A stretch of 43,786 nucleotides of DNA from an uncultured Chitinophagales bacterium (GCA_946886475.1 CAMPIQ010000013.1:1-43786); one strand, 5' to 3'; counted from the first letter of the stretch, positions 8,077 to 18,149 are shown. Program-made: numbers and translations. Notes: generated by a model from the letters alone, not told the origin.

Positions 8077-8736
8077 TTACGGGTAAAAAAATTTTTCTTC
8101 CGGAATGTGCACCTTAGGTCCCAGAAATTTTGGTTCAGTATTGAAAATATAATCTAAAAACAGTTTTACCCTGGCCAGTTTTTCGCGGGCCTGTGTTTTC
8201 AACCCGGCTGAATTAGAAACATCCCGTGCATTGAAACCAATTGCAGTAATTCCTTCTTTTTTTGCAATGTACAGTGCTCTCTGGTTGTGGAATTCCTGGG
8301 AGATGATGGTTACAGCGTCCTGTGAAAAGATCTCCCTGAGCCTGATCATTGAATCGAAGGTTCTAAAGCCGGCGAAGTCCAGGTAGATCCTCGAAGAATC
8401 GATGCCTGCAGCAATCAGATCTCCTCTCATCATTTCAGGTTCATTATAATTAGCGCTGCTGTTATCACCACTAATGATCAGGTAATCGATCTTTCTTTCT
8501 TTCATCAGGATGATAGCCGCATCGATCCTGTATTTATAGTATGGATTAATGGAGCTGTCATTCAGAAATTTTCCTGTGCCAGGTAAAAGACCTACATGAT
8601 TGTAAGGCACCTTCCTAACATCCGAATAAATTTTGTCTTTGGAAGATGATGCAACCTGATTGTCGCAATAGAATATGAGCAGAGCAAGGATGCCCAAAAA
8701 AATAGAAAATATAATCAGGATGCGTTTTTTGGTCAT
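8077..8736 (-). CDS. SanA/YdcF-like (DUF218) membrane-anchored protein
   Basis: The 219-residue protein has one N-terminal membrane anchor (ILIIFSIFLGILALLIFYC) and a DUF218-type domain outside. Supporting motifs are GLLPGTGKFLNDSSINPYYKYRIDAAI, quoted as GLLPGTGKF and YKYRIDAA, then YLIISGDNSS, a MMRGDLIAAGI stretch, YLDFAGFRTFDSMIRL, and VTIISQEFHNQRALYIAK, all in the order known for SanA. SanA of enterobacteria affects the envelope barrier to vancomycin, and related ElyC acts in cell-wall carrier metabolism. A similar envelope role is inferred here. The gene appears to be a single transcription unit. Confidence 0.85.
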   Translation of the reverse strand: MTKKRILIIFSIFLGILALLIFYCDNQVASSSKDKIYSDVRKVPYNHVGLLPGTGKFLNDSSINPYYKYRIDAAIILMKERKIDYLIISGDNSSANYNEPEMMRGDLIAAGIDSSRIYLDFAGFRTFDSMIRLREIFSQDAVTIISQEFHNQRALYIAKKEGITAIGFNARDVSNSAGLKTQAREKLARVKLFLDYIFNTEPKFLGPKVHIPEEKFFYP

Positions 8737-8876
8737 GGTTATTTGAATGGTAAATATCGTTGAATCGATCTTACGAAATACTTCAATGTGATACGGCTAC
8801 TGAAATGGCGGTGGGCCTGCCCTGCCTGAAACATAACTTTATTGGCATCAGCATGATGGTTAGCTGGTCATATTTA

Positions 8877-9425
8877 TTATAATGAGTTGTATTTTAAAAT
8901 TACGCCGCCGGTTGTGAGTGGCTGTGAAGAAGTCAATGAAAGTTTTCTTACCGGCAGTCCTGTTGAAAACAAATACCTTCCCTTTCCTGCAATAACAGGA
9001 GCAATGCAAATCCTGTATTCATCAATGAGGTTTTCTTTGATAAGGGTTTCAGACAGGTTGGCGCTGCCAAATACATACATATCTTTCTTGCCCTTAGCCT
9101 TTAATTTATTGATTTCGTTGGCTGCATTTTCTTTAATCAGGATGGAGTTATTCCAATCTGCGGAGTCCAGCGTTCTGGAACAAACTATCTTGGGGAGTTT
9201 ATTCATAAGATCAGCGATTTCGCCTTTGGCGGATTTCCAATGCTCGGCCATGCCCTGGTAGGTAACCCGGCCAAATAGGAGATAGTCTGTGGAATACAAT
9301 TGTTCCAGGCTGAAGCGTTCCATTTCACTACCCCAAACGGATTCATGAAAACCCAGTTCCCAATTTTTCTCTCCTTCAAAATAACCATCAAGCGTAATGA
9401 TATTCCACATAATTAGTTTGCTCAT
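8877..9425 (-). CDS. Dihydrofolate reductase-like (RibD C-terminal) reductase
   Basis: The protein of 182 residues belongs to the RibD_C/DHFR-like group. It starts LIMWNIITLDGYFEG, typical of the family's first strand. It continues with a YLLFGRVTYQGMAEHW segment (the FGRxTY nucleotide-binding motif), KIVCSRTL, KDMYVFGSANLSETLI and a closing IDEYRICIAPVIAGKGRYLF stretch. An NADPH-dependent reductase activity is expected, but the substrate is unknown because many members are neither folate nor riboflavin enzymes. I took the ATG at 9423-9425; an in-frame TTG two codons earlier is less likely. Confidence 0.85.
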   Translation of the reverse strand: MSKLIMWNIITLDGYFEGEKNWELGFHESVWGSEMERFSLEQLYSTDYLLFGRVTYQGMAEHWKSAKGEIADLMNKLPKIVCSRTLDSADWNNSILIKENAANEINKLKAKGKKDMYVFGSANLSETLIKENLIDEYRICIAPVIAGKGRYLFSTGLPVRKLSLTSSQPLTTGGVILKYNSL

Positions 9426-9632
9426 CTTCAAAAATTTAAATGGTTTTTAAAAGCTGGTGTCAAAAAAAAATTCCTAAAACTGATTGCCTCATTCCTGCAG
9501 GTTGTCAGCCTTGTTTTTTTATAATTGATGATGAAAAATTAAACTTCAATAATTATTCTCCGATCATCATTGTGCAGCTGTTCCTGCAGACACAAAAGTC
9601 TTAGAGGTCTGGCCTGATCAATCAATTGGCGG

Positions 9633-10223
9633 TTATTCACCTGCAATTTCATTATTCAAATGTTTTTCAATCCTTGTATCCGGAATGAACCATATGATGG
9701 CTACAATTATATAAAGCAAAACCCCTGCTATGGGTTGGAAAAAGGAAAGACCCACTCCCAGCGCATAAAGTATTATGGACAGCCAACTTTTTTTATCATT
9801 ATGATAAGCTTTCAGCAAATTTGATTGAGCTCCTTCGTTTTTGATAATCTGGAAGACTAAAAATTTCCAGGCAAGAGCGCTAAACAGCAATACAATTCCG
9901 TAAAATGCAACCGGGTTTTTTTGAAAATGATTTTCCCCCATCCAGCCTGTGGCAAAGGGTAGTAATGAAAGCCAGAACAAAAGGTGCAAATTGGCCCAAA
10001 GCACATTACCGTTTATTTTATTTGTAATGTGCATTAAATGATGATGGTTGTTCCAGTAAATGCCCAGATAAATAAAGCTGAATAAGTAGGTCAGAAATAC
10101 AGGCAACAATGGTTTTATATGGCTAAAGCTGGCTCCTTCCGGAACTTTTAGTTCCAAAACCATAATGGTTATAATAATCGCCAAAACGCCATCGCTGAAT
10201 GCTTCAACCCTGTTTGTAGTCAT
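9633..10223 (-). CDS. TMEM175-family potassium channel-like protein
   Basis: The 196-residue membrane protein begins RVEAFSDGVLAIIITIMVLEL, which contains the family's R-x3-FSDG-x2-AI signature in the first helix, the pore-lining element of bacterial TMEM175. About six hydrophobic segments follow, matching the bacterial six-helix subunit that assembles as a tetramer. The conserved NHHHLMH after the second segment is also typical. It starts 33 bases after the methyltransferase gene and is probably in the same operon. A K+-conducting role is inferred from the family. Confidence 0.85.
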   Translation of the reverse strand: MTTNRVEAFSDGVLAIIITIMVLELKVPEGASFSHIKPLLPVFLTYLFSFIYLGIYWNNHHHLMHITNKINGNVLWANLHLLFWLSLLPFATGWMGENHFQKNPVAFYGIVLLFSALAWKFLVFQIIKNEGAQSNLLKAYHNDKKSWLSIILYALGVGLSFFQPIAGVLLYIIVAIIWFIPDTRIEKHLNNEIAGE

Positions 10224-10256
10224 ATGAATGATTAATGTCAGTGCCTTTTTTATCGA

Positions 10257-10859
10257 TCATTTCCTTGCTTTTATATAATGTCCTTTTTCCAGGTACTGCT
10301 CCACAATACCAAAACCCACCGATTTCAGCGCTTCCGCCACCTCCGCAGTGGAATAAAAATTAAATACACTGCCGGGTGCTTTTTTTTCGATTAAGGTGGA
10401 ACTGTCGGCCATATAAATATAAAAGGATCCTCCTTTTTTCAGCACGGAAAACACTTTTGCAAAAGGTTCTTTCAGTTCATTCCAGAAATAAACAACATTT
10501 AGGCAAAACACTTTATCGTAATGGTTTTCAGCAACGGGCAACTTTAAGAAATCGCCATGCTGCAAAAGCACATTGCCTTTTTGTATAGAAGCCTTGTTGT
10601 ACGCAGTAGCTCTTTTATACATCAACGATGAAAAGTCAATGCCATGTATGGTGCAGGTAGGGCAGGTTTCAGCGATGGTGTAAATACCCCTGCCGGGACC
10701 ATAGCCGATCTCCAGCAATTTATCATGGGGTTGCAGGTCCAGATCATTGATAAGTCTGTCGTAGTGCTTCCGGTTTCCTTTGATCATTTTGTTGGAAGAC
10801 CAGATGCCCAGCCATCCCGAAGGCTTTTTAAATTGTAAAGCAATAAATTTCCGGAGCAT
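10257..10859 (-). CDS. Class I SAM-dependent methyltransferase
   Basis: The 200-residue enzyme has motif I as LLEIGYGPGRGIYTIAE (near residues 49-65), an acidic residue after the second strand in IHGIDFSSLM, and the post-motif segments YDKVFCLNVVYFW and VLKKGGSFYIYMAD. The layout resembles Methyltransf_11/25 proteins. The target (lipid, small molecule or protein) cannot be read from the sequence. The start ATG at 10857-10859 gives MLRKFIALQF. It is followed by the TMEM175-like gene after 33 bases. A 230-base region without other features separates it from the M48 gene. Confidence 0.83.
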   Translation of the reverse strand: MLRKFIALQFKKPSGWLGIWSSNKMIKGNRKHYDRLINDLDLQPHDKLLEIGYGPGRGIYTIAETCPTCTIHGIDFSSLMYKRATAYNKASIQKGNVLLQHGDFLKLPVAENHYDKVFCLNVVYFWNELKEPFAKVFSVLKKGGSFYIYMADSSTLIEKKAPGSVFNFYSTAEVAEALKSVGFGIVEQYLEKGHYIKARK

Positions 10860-11089
10860 AGCAACAAGTTGTGAAGTATGGCCTAAGCCTTACAGTTACT
10901 AATTTACTAAAACTTTTATTTGCCGGTATTCCATGCCTGAGTCAAGGAATCCAAATAGAAGGAGTATGGCGCAACAGTTCCTTAATTGGAAAAAAAATTT
11001 TAAGCGCTATGTGCCTTTGGCCATGTGCTTTGCCTTCATAATAAATTACAGCTGCATCTGTGTCAATTGAAAACCCGCCGATCCATCCA

Positions 11090-11944
11090 CTATTTCAGCA
11101 TGGCAGTTGTTCCCGCCTGGCAGTTCCGGTTAAAGTTCTTTTCAATATGCGTTTGTAAGCATTGTGCCCGTAGTGAAGAAAAAGGGTGCGACCTGAAGAA
11201 ATCCTCCATCCTGTTATATTGATTTTCCTGTTCGGACATTTCTCTCCAGAATAAAACCGCCGCACATACATCCTCATTAAGATTATACGTGAGGTCTGTT
11301 CCATAATAATCCGCTTCCAGTTCATTTTTTTGATTAAAGGATCCCGTGAGGGTTCTGATCACCTGGAAGGCCGTCATTCCATTTTGCTCTCCAAATACTT
11401 TATTGGCCACCATCATGTCCTGGATGGTTTTTTTGATATGGCCTTTTTCAGAATGGCCGATCTCATGACCAATTATGGCATACAATAGAGCGGTTTTCCC
11501 TTTACATTTTTCATACATAGCCCTGGTAACATAGATCCTTCCGCCAAAAGTAAATGCATTGACATTGGCATCATCCAATGCATAAATCTTATACACAATA
11601 GCAGAGGGGTTTTCGCGTACCTGTAAAAGCTCATTCATCACCGTGGTGAGTGCCGTGTTGATCTTTACATCATTCAGCAGGTTGAAGGTGTTGGATTCAA
11701 TGGCATCGCGGTGAAAGGCTTCTCCATATTCACTTTGTACCTGATCGGTTATGGCATCCTCATTAACAGTAATATCACGGATAATATCACCTGCTTTTTC
11801 TAAGGTTTTGTTCAATTCACTCCCACTTACCGTACTGTCAAGACAGGCAAACGAATAGGTCATATCGTTCTTCTCATTCTGGCCGGATTCGCAGCCTGAC
11901 AAAATGAATGCAGCTAAAAAGAAAATAAGGATTGATTTAAGCAT
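11090..11944 (-). CDS. M48-family metalloprotease lipoprotein
   Basis: The 284-residue protein has a lipoprotein signal with lipobox LSGC (Cys at about residue 18), so it should be anchored to a membrane on the periplasmic side. The zinc-binding helix is IIGHEIGHSEKGH near residues 156-168 (HExxH plus a downstream Glu in NELEADYYGTDL). RIYVTRAMYEKC and FTFGGRIYV before it are typical of the M48 BepA/Loi-like group. It probably takes part in outer-membrane protein quality control, by analogy with BepA; it has no TPR domain. I chose the ATG at 11944 because it directly precedes the signal peptide; an upstream in-frame ATG at 11983 adds 13 residues unlike a signal. Confidence 0.87.
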   Translation of the reverse strand: MLKSILIFFLAAFILSGCESGQNEKNDMTYSFACLDSTVSGSELNKTLEKAGDIIRDITVNEDAITDQVQSEYGEAFHRDAIESNTFNLLNDVKINTALTTVMNELLQVRENPSAIVYKIYALDDANVNAFTFGGRIYVTRAMYEKCKGKTALLYAIIGHEIGHSEKGHIKKTIQDMMVANKVFGEQNGMTAFQVIRTLTGSFNQKNELEADYYGTDLTYNLNEDVCAAVLFWREMSEQENQYNRMEDFFRSHPFSSLRAQCLQTHIEKNFNRNCQAGTTAMLK

Positions 11945-12120
11945 ATGGTTATAGTTGCAAAGGTTCTGCCAGATTGATGGCAACCATGGTGCAAGTTATG
12001 AAAGGGCAGGCATGTCGTTATCGCCGGCGGTTTCAATTTACATCCAGGCAAAGATGTAACCCTCGAAACAAGCACTTGAATTTGTTTAGCCCGATTTAAA
12101 ATCTTTGTTTGTATCAGGAG

Positions 12121-12154
12121 AAAATAAAAAAACCACCAGCAAAGGCTGGTGGTT
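12121..12154 (-). terminator. Intrinsic terminator of typA
   Basis: Arms 12131-12140 and 12145-12154 form a perfect 10-base-pair stem (AACCACCAGC with GCTGGTGGTT) around a 4-base loop. On the minus strand the stem is followed by a T-rich tail. It lies 27 bases after the typA stop. Confidence 0.88.
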
Positions 12155-12181
12155 TATACCTATAATTTCTTTTTATTAGGA

Positions 12182-13993
12182 TCAAACAGCTTCCGCGCTC
12201 ATCCTCTTTTGTACTTTCTTTCTTTCATCTTCATCCAGTATCACCTTACGCATACGAATATTGTTTGGCGTTACCTCAATGCACTCGTCCTGCTGAATGT
12301 ATTCCATGCATTCTTCCAGCGTCATCTCGCGTTTTGGCTGGATGTTGGTAGCTGCATCACTTCCGCTTGCACGGTGGTTGGTCAGTTTTTTACCTTCATT
12401 GGAATTCACTACAATATCGCCTGGCTTATTGTTCTCACCTATGATCATTCCCCTGTAAACTTCTTCTCCCGGATCCACAAAGAAATAACCGCGGTCCTGT
12501 AATTTATCAAGCGAATAACCGGTGGTGGTTCCATTATCTTTTGCAATCAATACGCCATTATTACGGCCGGGGATAGGCCCTTTCCATGGCTTGTATTCGC
12601 TGAAGCGATGGTTCATTACCGCTTCGCCTGCAGTGCTGGTGAGCATTTGCGTACGTAAACCAAGCAATCCACGGGAAGGGATATCAAATTCCAGGTGCTG
12701 CATATCACCTTTTGTTTCCATCACATGCATTTCACCCTTACGGCGTGTAACCAGGTCAATAACTTTAGATGCATAATCCTGGGGTACGTCAACAACCAGG
12801 GTTTCAAATGGTTCACATTTTTTTCCATCCACCTCTTTCACAATAACCTGAGGTTGTCCTATGGTAAGTTCATATCCTTCGCGGCGCATGGTTTCAATTA
12901 ATACGCCCAGGTGAAGAATACCACGGCCATATACCATAAAGCTATCGGCACTGTCTGTATCATATACCCTGAGGGCAAGGTTCTTTTCAGTTTCCTTCAT
13001 CAGCCTGTCGCGCAGGTGACGGGAGGTCACAAATTTTCCATCTCTTCCAAAGAAAGGAGAGTTGTTGATACCAAATTGCATGTTCATGGTTGGTTCATCA
13101 ACACTGATCACAGCAAGTGCTTCAGGATTATCAACGTCAGCGATCGTATCGCCGATATTAAAATCTTCAAGACCTACAACAGCACAAAGATCACCTGCAA
13201 CCACTTCTGTAACTTTTCTCTTACCCATTCCTTCAAAAACATAAAGCTCTCTCACTTTTTGTTTTTTGATCACCCCATCGGTCTGCATCAAAGCGATCTG
13301 CTGGTTTTCTCTGATAATGCCCCGTGCAACACTTCCAATGGCAATACGCCCAAGGAAAGAAGAATAATCAAGTGAAGTGATCTGCATTTGCAGCGGACCT
13401 TCAGATACTTTTGGCGGCGGAACGTGCTTGAGGATACCATCCAGTAAAGGGGTAATGTCTTCACTCTGGGTCAGGCTGTCGTTGAACCAGCCGTTTTTAC
13501 CCGAACCATAATAAGTTGGGAAATCAAGTTGTTCTTCTGACGCATCCAGGTTAAAGAAAAGTTCAAAAACCGCATCATGCACTTCGTCTGGACGACAGTT
13601 TGGTTTGTCAACTTTATTTATGATCACAATTGGTTTCAGGTTTAACTGAAGCGCTTTTTGTAATACAAAACGTGTTTGGGGCATGGGACCTTCAAAAGCA
13701 TCCACCAGTAAACAAACACCATCTGCCATTTTCAATACGCGTTCCACTTCACCACCAAAATCGGCGTGACCAGGGGTATCGATTACATTTATTTTAACAC
13801 CTTTGTAGGTTACTGCTGCGTTCTTACTGAAGATGGTAATTCCTCTTTCTCTTTCAAGGTCGTTACTATCCATGATGAGTTCGCCGGTTTCCTGGTTATC
13901 CCTGAAAACCTTTGTGGCATGCAGGATTTTGTCAACCAGTGTTGTTTTTCCATGGTCAACGTGGGCAATGATAGCTATGTTTCTGATTTCCAT
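12182..13993 (-). CDS. typA: Ribosome-associated GTPase TypA/BipA
   Basis: This translational GTPase of 603 residues has the EF-G-like domain order: G domain, domain II, domain III, domain V and the BipA-specific C-terminal domain. G motifs are [11 protein letters not shown] (10-20), the switch I region with [28 protein letters not shown] (G3) and INKVDKP (G4). The C-terminal part contains the conserved [12 protein letters not shown] and the [19 protein letters not shown] stretch, quoted as [10 protein letters not shown] and FVDPGEEVY. The protein works on ribosome assembly and stress-related translation in the cytoplasm. It is a single-gene unit with its own -7 box upstream and a strong terminator downstream. 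Confidence 0.97.
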   Translation of the reverse strand: MEIRNIAIIAHVDHGKTTLVDKILHATKVFRDNQETGELIMDSNDLERERGITIFSKNAAVTYKGVKINVIDTPGHADFGGEVERVLKMADGVCLLVDAFEGPMPQTRFVLQKALQLNLKPIVIINKVDKPNCRPDEVHDAVFELFFNLDASEEQLDFPTYYGSGKNGWFNDSLTQSEDITPLLDGILKHVPPPKVSEGPLQMQITSLDYSSFLGRIAIGSVARGIIRENQQIALMQTDGVIKKQKVRELYVFEGMGKRKVTEVVAGDLCAVVGLEDFNIGDTIADVDNPEALAVISVDEPTMNMQFGINNSPFFGRDGKFVTSRHLRDRLMKETEKNLALRVYDTDSADSFMVYGRGILHLGVLIETMRREGYELTIGQPQVIVKEVDGKKCEPFETLVVDVPQDYASKVIDLVTRRKGEMHVMETKGDMQHLEFDIPSRGLLGLRTQMLTSTAGEAVMNHRFSEYKPWKGPIPGRNNGVLIAKDNGTTTGYSLDKLQDRGYFFVDPGEEVYRGMIIGENNKPGDIVVNSNEGKKLTNHRASGSDAATNIQPKREMTLEECMEYIQQDECIEVTPNNIRMRKVILDEDERKKVQKRMSAEAV

Positions 13994-14083
13994 ATAATAA
14001 TAATACTTCTGCTACGAGTTTCCAGCCTGAGCCGGTAAACCCGCAACTCATAACCCACAGCTCGTAACTGTTTTTAAGGAGCG

Positions 14084-14091
14084 CAAAGGTA
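14084..14091 (-). promoter_or_regulatory. -7 promoter box for typA
   Basis: The minus strand reads TACCTTTG, an exact TAnnTTTG match, about 90 bases before the typA ATG. No clear TTTG appears at the -33 position. Confidence 0.4.
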
Positions 14092-14253
14092 AATTAAATT
14101 AAACGGGGAAACGAGTTTAAGTGCAATCTTTATAATACTATTATCATTTTTGAAAGGAACAGAGTGCGCTTCGTTTTACGCTTGATGAATAATGGGGAAA
14201 AATGAAAAATCCCCGGCTCCCTACCGGCTCCTGACGCTCTACCCCCGACTGTC

Positions 14254-15606
14254 TCACACAATCGCCTCTGCGGCTTCTTCCCCGCTTTGGATGGCCCCTT
14301 CCATGAAGCCCTGCCAGTCTGCAAGATGTTCACCGGCAAAATAAGTATTCATAAAATGTTTTTTCAGCACCGGCATGATAGTGAACCATTGTCCGATGCC
14401 ATATAAAGCATAGGCTCCTCTGGAAAATTCATCATTGCCCCAATAGTAGTTCCAATGATGTTGCATTTTGCTGGTAATGTCTCCAAAAGCAGGTTCTAAG
14501 GCCTGGGATATGATGGTTCTGTGGAATCCTTCTTCCTGGTTGGCAATCACTGCGGCCTTGTCGCCAATGGTGTAGGAGATCAAAACACCTTTATCTCCAG
14601 GTTGATTTTTGGTAGCATGATAAAAATAATGCGCTGGCAGGTCTGTTGCCATGTCAAAATCTTCAGGCCAGAATCTTTCACTGAACAAAACCGGATGCTT
14701 GTTGATCCTTGCATATTGAAGTGCATTGATGGCATTTACTTTTTCAGGGGGCAGGCCTGGCAACCACTGGATCTTTTTCACGGAGAAAGTTGGCAGGCAA
14801 CAAATGATCCTGTCTGCCGTAAAAACTTTGCCATTACTGCAATGAACCTTTACCTTGTTGACACCCTGTTCAATTTTTGTAACAGCATGTTCCATTAAAA
14901 TATGCTCATGTCCGATATCTGTTGCCATTTTATTTGCAAGCTGAATGTTCCCTCCTCTGATCTTAAAATCCATTTCATTCTTCTCACTGCTTTCTGCATA
15001 TTCTGCAAGCGCCGCAAAAGCGGATACATGCCTGATGCTTTCACCAAAATCAGTGCTGTCGAGTAATTCCCGGATCTCAAGGTCCCTGCCTTCACAACCA
15101 TGATTCACCAGATACCTCCACCAGTCATATTTGTCGATGGATCTTTTCTGGGCGTCGGTCATGCTCTGATATTTCTTCAACATATCCTTCCATTTCAGAT
15201 CCCAGTCTTCAGAATATTTCCACTCACCTTTTCCATAATATTTACCCTTGTATACGAGGTGCGATTCAAACTGGTTGTTGAATAGTTCAAGTTGATATTC
15301 TTCACACATGGTCAATATCCGTTCGTGCGATTTACCCACCCATTCCGCACCTAATTCCACCACGAGATCTTCATTGGGAATATTAAATGAATGAACCCTG
15401 CCGCCTATGCGGTTCCTGGCTTCAAGCACGGTAACCTTGATTTTTTTCTTCCTGAGATAGTTGGCGGCTGCAAGTCCGGCGAATCCTGCACCGATCACAA
15501 TTACAGAAGATGGCTTGCGGATAAACGTTTTAAATTGGTTGATGTTCAACAGCGCGCCTGCTGTGATGATGCCTGAATTTTTTAAGAAATCACGACGGGT
15601 GGTCAT
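14254..15606 (-). CDS. Flavin monoamine oxidase-like FAD oxidoreductase (Tat signal)
   Basis: The protein has 450 residues and begins TTRRDFLKNSG followed by a short hydrophobic stretch, a twin-arginine signal suggesting export with bound cofactor. FAD-binding motifs are VIVIGAGFAGLAAANYL (near 34-50), VLEARNRIGGRVHSF (the second flavin motif, near 59-73) and the C-terminal FAGEHLADWQGFMEGAIQSGE, quoted as FAGEHLADWQ and GFMEGAIQSGEEAA. This matches the amino-oxidase group (MAO, tryptophan 2-monooxygenase, spermine oxidase). The substrate amine is not predictable from the sequence. The gene has no close partner on either side; the 162 bases upstream hold no other gene. Confidence 0.88.
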   Translation of the reverse strand: MTTRRDFLKNSGIITAGALLNINQFKTFIRKPSSVIVIGAGFAGLAAANYLRKKKIKVTVLEARNRIGGRVHSFNIPNEDLVVELGAEWVGKSHERILTMCEEYQLELFNNQFESHLVYKGKYYGKGEWKYSEDWDLKWKDMLKKYQSMTDAQKRSIDKYDWWRYLVNHGCEGRDLEIRELLDSTDFGESIRHVSAFAALAEYAESSEKNEMDFKIRGGNIQLANKMATDIGHEHILMEHAVTKIEQGVNKVKVHCSNGKVFTADRIICCLPTFSVKKIQWLPGLPPEKVNAINALQYARINKHPVLFSERFWPEDFDMATDLPAHYFYHATKNQPGDKGVLISYTIGDKAAVIANQEEGFHRTIISQALEPAFGDITSKMQHHWNYYWGNDEFSRGAYALYGIGQWFTIMPVLKKHFMNTYFAGEHLADWQGFMEGAIQSGEEAAEAIV

Positions 15607-15768
15607 GCAGTTGGAGTTGGTTAACTAAATATATGATATTAAGTAAAAAAGTTAACCTTCTAACCATGAGGAATATCGAATAATGAACAAGGATGTTGAT
15701 TGTTGAAGTTGGGAGGTCTGATAGTTTTTTGATTCTTTTTAGCCCGTACAACCTTTTTGTGTCCTTAT

Positions 15769-15993
15769 TTAAAAAATTTTCCGGATCACATTTACTACAA
15801 GCGTGATCAATATACTGAAGATTATCATTGTTGTTATCGGAAAATAAAACCTTGAGTTTTCTTTTTCGATCCTTATATCTCCAGGCAGCCGGCCTACCCA
15901 GTGTAATTTATCATGAAAAAAATAGACCAATACGCCAATCACAAGAATTAGGATACCAAAACCAATGATATATTTCCCGGTGTGCTGATCCAT
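15769..15993 (-). CDS. DUF2905 small membrane protein
   Basis: This 74-residue protein has two membrane helices. The first is IIGFGILILVIGVLVYFF and the second MIIFSILITLVVNVI, joined by a loop with the family hallmark GRLPGDIRIE followed by a Phe/Tyr-rich FYFPI. The hallmark identifies DUF2905, a conserved small inner-membrane protein of unknown function. I took the ATG at 15993 (MDQHTGKY); a TTG six codons upstream is also possible. Confidence 0.87.
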   Translation of the reverse strand: MDQHTGKYIIGFGILILVIGVLVYFFHDKLHWVGRLPGDIRIEKENSRFYFPITTMIIFSILITLVVNVIRKIF

Positions 15994-16060
15994 AGTTAAA
16001 GTTATTGCCAAATCATATTTTTAATGCGCTCAAGGTTTTATATTTATTCAAACGATTGTT

Positions 16061-17107
16061 ATGCCAGGATCATTTATAGCCGGAATTGGAATGTATGTTC
16101 CCGAACAGGTGATGACCAACGAAGAACTTACTCAATATATGGATACCAGCGACGCATGGATCCAGGAAAGAACCGGCATCAAAGAAAGACGTTATGCACA
16201 CCGCACAAAAGAAACAACCGCTACCATGGGAGTGGAAGCGGCAAAGATCGCCATTGAAAGAGCGGGCATCACACCGCAGGATATAGATTTTATTGTGTTT
16301 GCAACACTGTCCCCCGATTATTATTTTCCCGGTTGTGGCGTATTGGTACAAAGAGCTTTAAAAATGAAAGAGATCGGCGCGCTGGATGTGCGGAACCAGT
16401 GCAGTGGGTTTATCTATGCGCTCAGTGTTGCCGACCAGTTCATTAAATCAGGTATGTATAAAAACATTCTTGTGATAGGAAGTGAAAAGCATTCTTTCGG
16501 ACTGGACTTCAGCACAAGAGGGCGAAACGTTACGGTGATATTTGGCGATGGGGCAGGAGCAGTTGTGTTGCAACCTTCAGATGATGATAATAAAGGTATA
16601 CTCAGCACTCATTTACATAGCGACGGAAGTGAAGCGGAAGTGCTGGCGATGTATAACCCGGGATCGCACGCTAATTACTGGAAGGAAGGGCTTGCCAGCT
16701 TTGACAATGCCGAAATGGGACAGATGTTTTTAAGTCATGCCATCATTGACAATGCGCAGGTTTTTCCTAATATGGATGGACAGGCTGTTTTTAAAAAAGC
16801 AGTTGTGAAATTTCCTGAAGTGATCATGGAAGCCCTGAATAAAAACGGATATAAACCTTCAGATATAAAACTACTGGTGCCCCACCAGGCCAATCTTCGC
16901 ATCAGCCAGTTCATACAGCATACAATGAAGTTGAAGGATGAACAGGTATACAATAATATTCAGCGTTATGGCAATACAACCGCCGCTTCCATTCCTATTG
17001 CTTTATGTGAAGCCTGGCAGGAAGGAAAAATTCAAAAAGGAGATCTTGTATGTCTCGCTGCTTTTGGAAGTGGATTTACATGGGCCAGCGCGCTGATGAA
17101 GTGGTAG
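16061..17107 (+). CDS. fabH: 3-oxoacyl-ACP synthase III (KAS III)
   Basis: This enzyme of 348 residues condenses an acyl-CoA with malonyl-ACP to begin fatty-acid synthesis. The catalytic triad can be placed: Cys114 in NQCSGFIYA, His275 in PHQANLRI and Asn305 in YGNTTAASIPIAL. The N-terminal MPGSFIAGIGMYVPEQVMTN and the DAWIQERTGIKER motif are family signatures, quoted as GIGMYVPEQV and WIQERTGIKERR. It is slightly longer than the ~320-residue housekeeping form, and the insertion near residues 185-230 (NYWKEGLASF) suggests a variant with a different acyl preference. The context (a lipid kinase gene follows on the same strand) fits lipid metabolism. The genome's main fabH may be elsewhere. Confidence 0.9.
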   Translation: MPGSFIAGIGMYVPEQVMTNEELTQYMDTSDAWIQERTGIKERRYAHRTKETTATMGVEAAKIAIERAGITPQDIDFIVFATLSPDYYFPGCGVLVQRALKMKEIGALDVRNQCSGFIYALSVADQFIKSGMYKNILVIGSEKHSFGLDFSTRGRNVTVIFGDGAGAVVLQPSDDDNKGILSTHLHSDGSEAEVLAMYNPGSHANYWKEGLASFDNAEMGQMFLSHAIIDNAQVFPNMDGQAVFKKAVVKFPEVIMEALNKNGYKPSDIKLLVPHQANLRISQFIQHTMKLKDEQVYNNIQRYGNTTAASIPIALCEAWQEGKIQKGDLVCLAAFGSGFTWASALMKW

Positions 17108-17180
17108 CGGCTGAAGGGGTACTTTGGTCAAATAAGTTATTGATGGTCTAATTTTGAATTTTTCAGAGAACTTGAATCAA

Positions 17181-18149
17181 ATGAATGATGGAACTGATAA
17201 AGGAAACATGGATCTGCATTCCCTAAATAAGAGGGCAGAAGGCCGCAAACTTCTCTATATCATCAATCCCATTTCAGGAACAAAAAACAAATCTTCCCTG
17301 CAGGTATTGATTGAAAGCAAAACAAAGCATGCGGGGATCGATTTCGCATTTTATCCTTCAGTTGCCGGTGGCGATTATTCTTTTTTATTTCCTGTAATAA
17401 AAGAGCAGGGATTCACTGATATCATAATAGCTGGCGGTGATGGTACCATTAACCAGGCTGTAAATAGTTTGCGGGTACTTGGCCTGCCATTTGGGATCAT
17501 ACCCTGCGGCTCAGGAAACGGTCTTGCATTCAGCGCCGGGATTCCCAAAAACCCTTCCCGGGCATTGGATATTATTTTCAGTGGACAGGGCCGGCACATT
17601 GATGCCTTCATGATCAATGACAGTTTTGCCTGCATGCTTTGTGGATTGGGTTTTGATGCACAGGTGGCGCATGATTTTGCCAACGACCCCAAAAGAGGTT
17701 TGCTCACCTATGTGCGGAAAACAGTCGCTCATTTTTTCACCGCCGGAACCTATTCTTTTATTATGGAAATAAATGGAAAGGAAATTAAAACCGATGCGTT
17801 CTTTATTTCCATTGCCAACAGTAATCAGTTTGGTAATCATTTTACCATTGCACCAAAGGCAAGTCTGGAGGATGGCTTGCTCGACATTGTTGTAATGACG
17901 AAACAAAATAAACTGAATGTATTATTACAGGCCTGTTTGCAGGTGGGCGGTTATAATAAATTGCAGGAAACGGATGTGTTGAATGAAAAAGCCAGCGTGC
18001 TTTATTTTCAGACCCCTTCCATAAAAATTTCGAACCCGCAACATGCACCCATGCATATTGATGGAGACCCGCTGGAAACAATGGAACATCTGGAAATCCG
18101 GATGATTCCTAAATGCTTTGAGCTGTTGCAATCAGCCAGTGGTATTTAA
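17181..18149 (+). CDS. Diacylglycerol kinase-like lipid kinase
   Basis: This is a DAGK-catalytic-domain protein of the YegS/DgkB/sphingosine-kinase type that phosphorylates a lipid alcohol with ATP. Seen are LLYIINPISGTKNK (the N-terminal NP-SG motif), IIAGGDGTINQAVN (the GGDGT nucleotide motif), IIPCGSGNGLAFSAG (the GSGNxxA motif), and the later CGLGFDAQVAH and SLEDGLLDIVVM motifs. The length of 322 residues from the ATG at 17181 is normal. Another ATG at 17208 has a better purine-rich upstream signal (AAAGGAAAC), and a TTG exists at 17154; the true start is uncertain by up to 18 residues. It follows fabH closely on the same strand, so a shared transcript is likely. Confidence 0.87.
   Translation: MNDGTDKGNMDLHSLNKRAEGRKLLYIINPISGTKNKSSLQVLIESKTKHAGIDFAFYPSVAGGDYSFLFPVIKEQGFTDIIIAGGDGTINQAVNSLRVLGLPFGIIPCGSGNGLAFSAGIPKNPSRALDIIFSGQGRHIDAFMINDSFACMLCGLGFDAQVAHDFANDPKRGLLTYVRKTVAHFFTAGTYSFIMEINGKEIKTDAFFISIANSNQFGNHFTIAPKASLEDGLLDIVVMTKQNKLNVLLQACLQVGGYNKLQETDVLNEKASVLYFQTPSIKISNPQHAPMHIDGDPLETMEHLEIRMIPKCFELLQSASGI

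Noticed and set aside
12149..13375. Several plus-strand frames of 60-154 codons inside typA.
   Set aside because: They are shadows of typA; the minus-strand protein is highly conserved through the whole region.
14199..14240. Direct repeat CCGGCTCC-CTA-CCGGCTCC after the amine oxidase gene.
   Set aside because: Only two copies of 8 bases, with no CRISPR spacing. It may help a weak terminator, but nothing more can be said.
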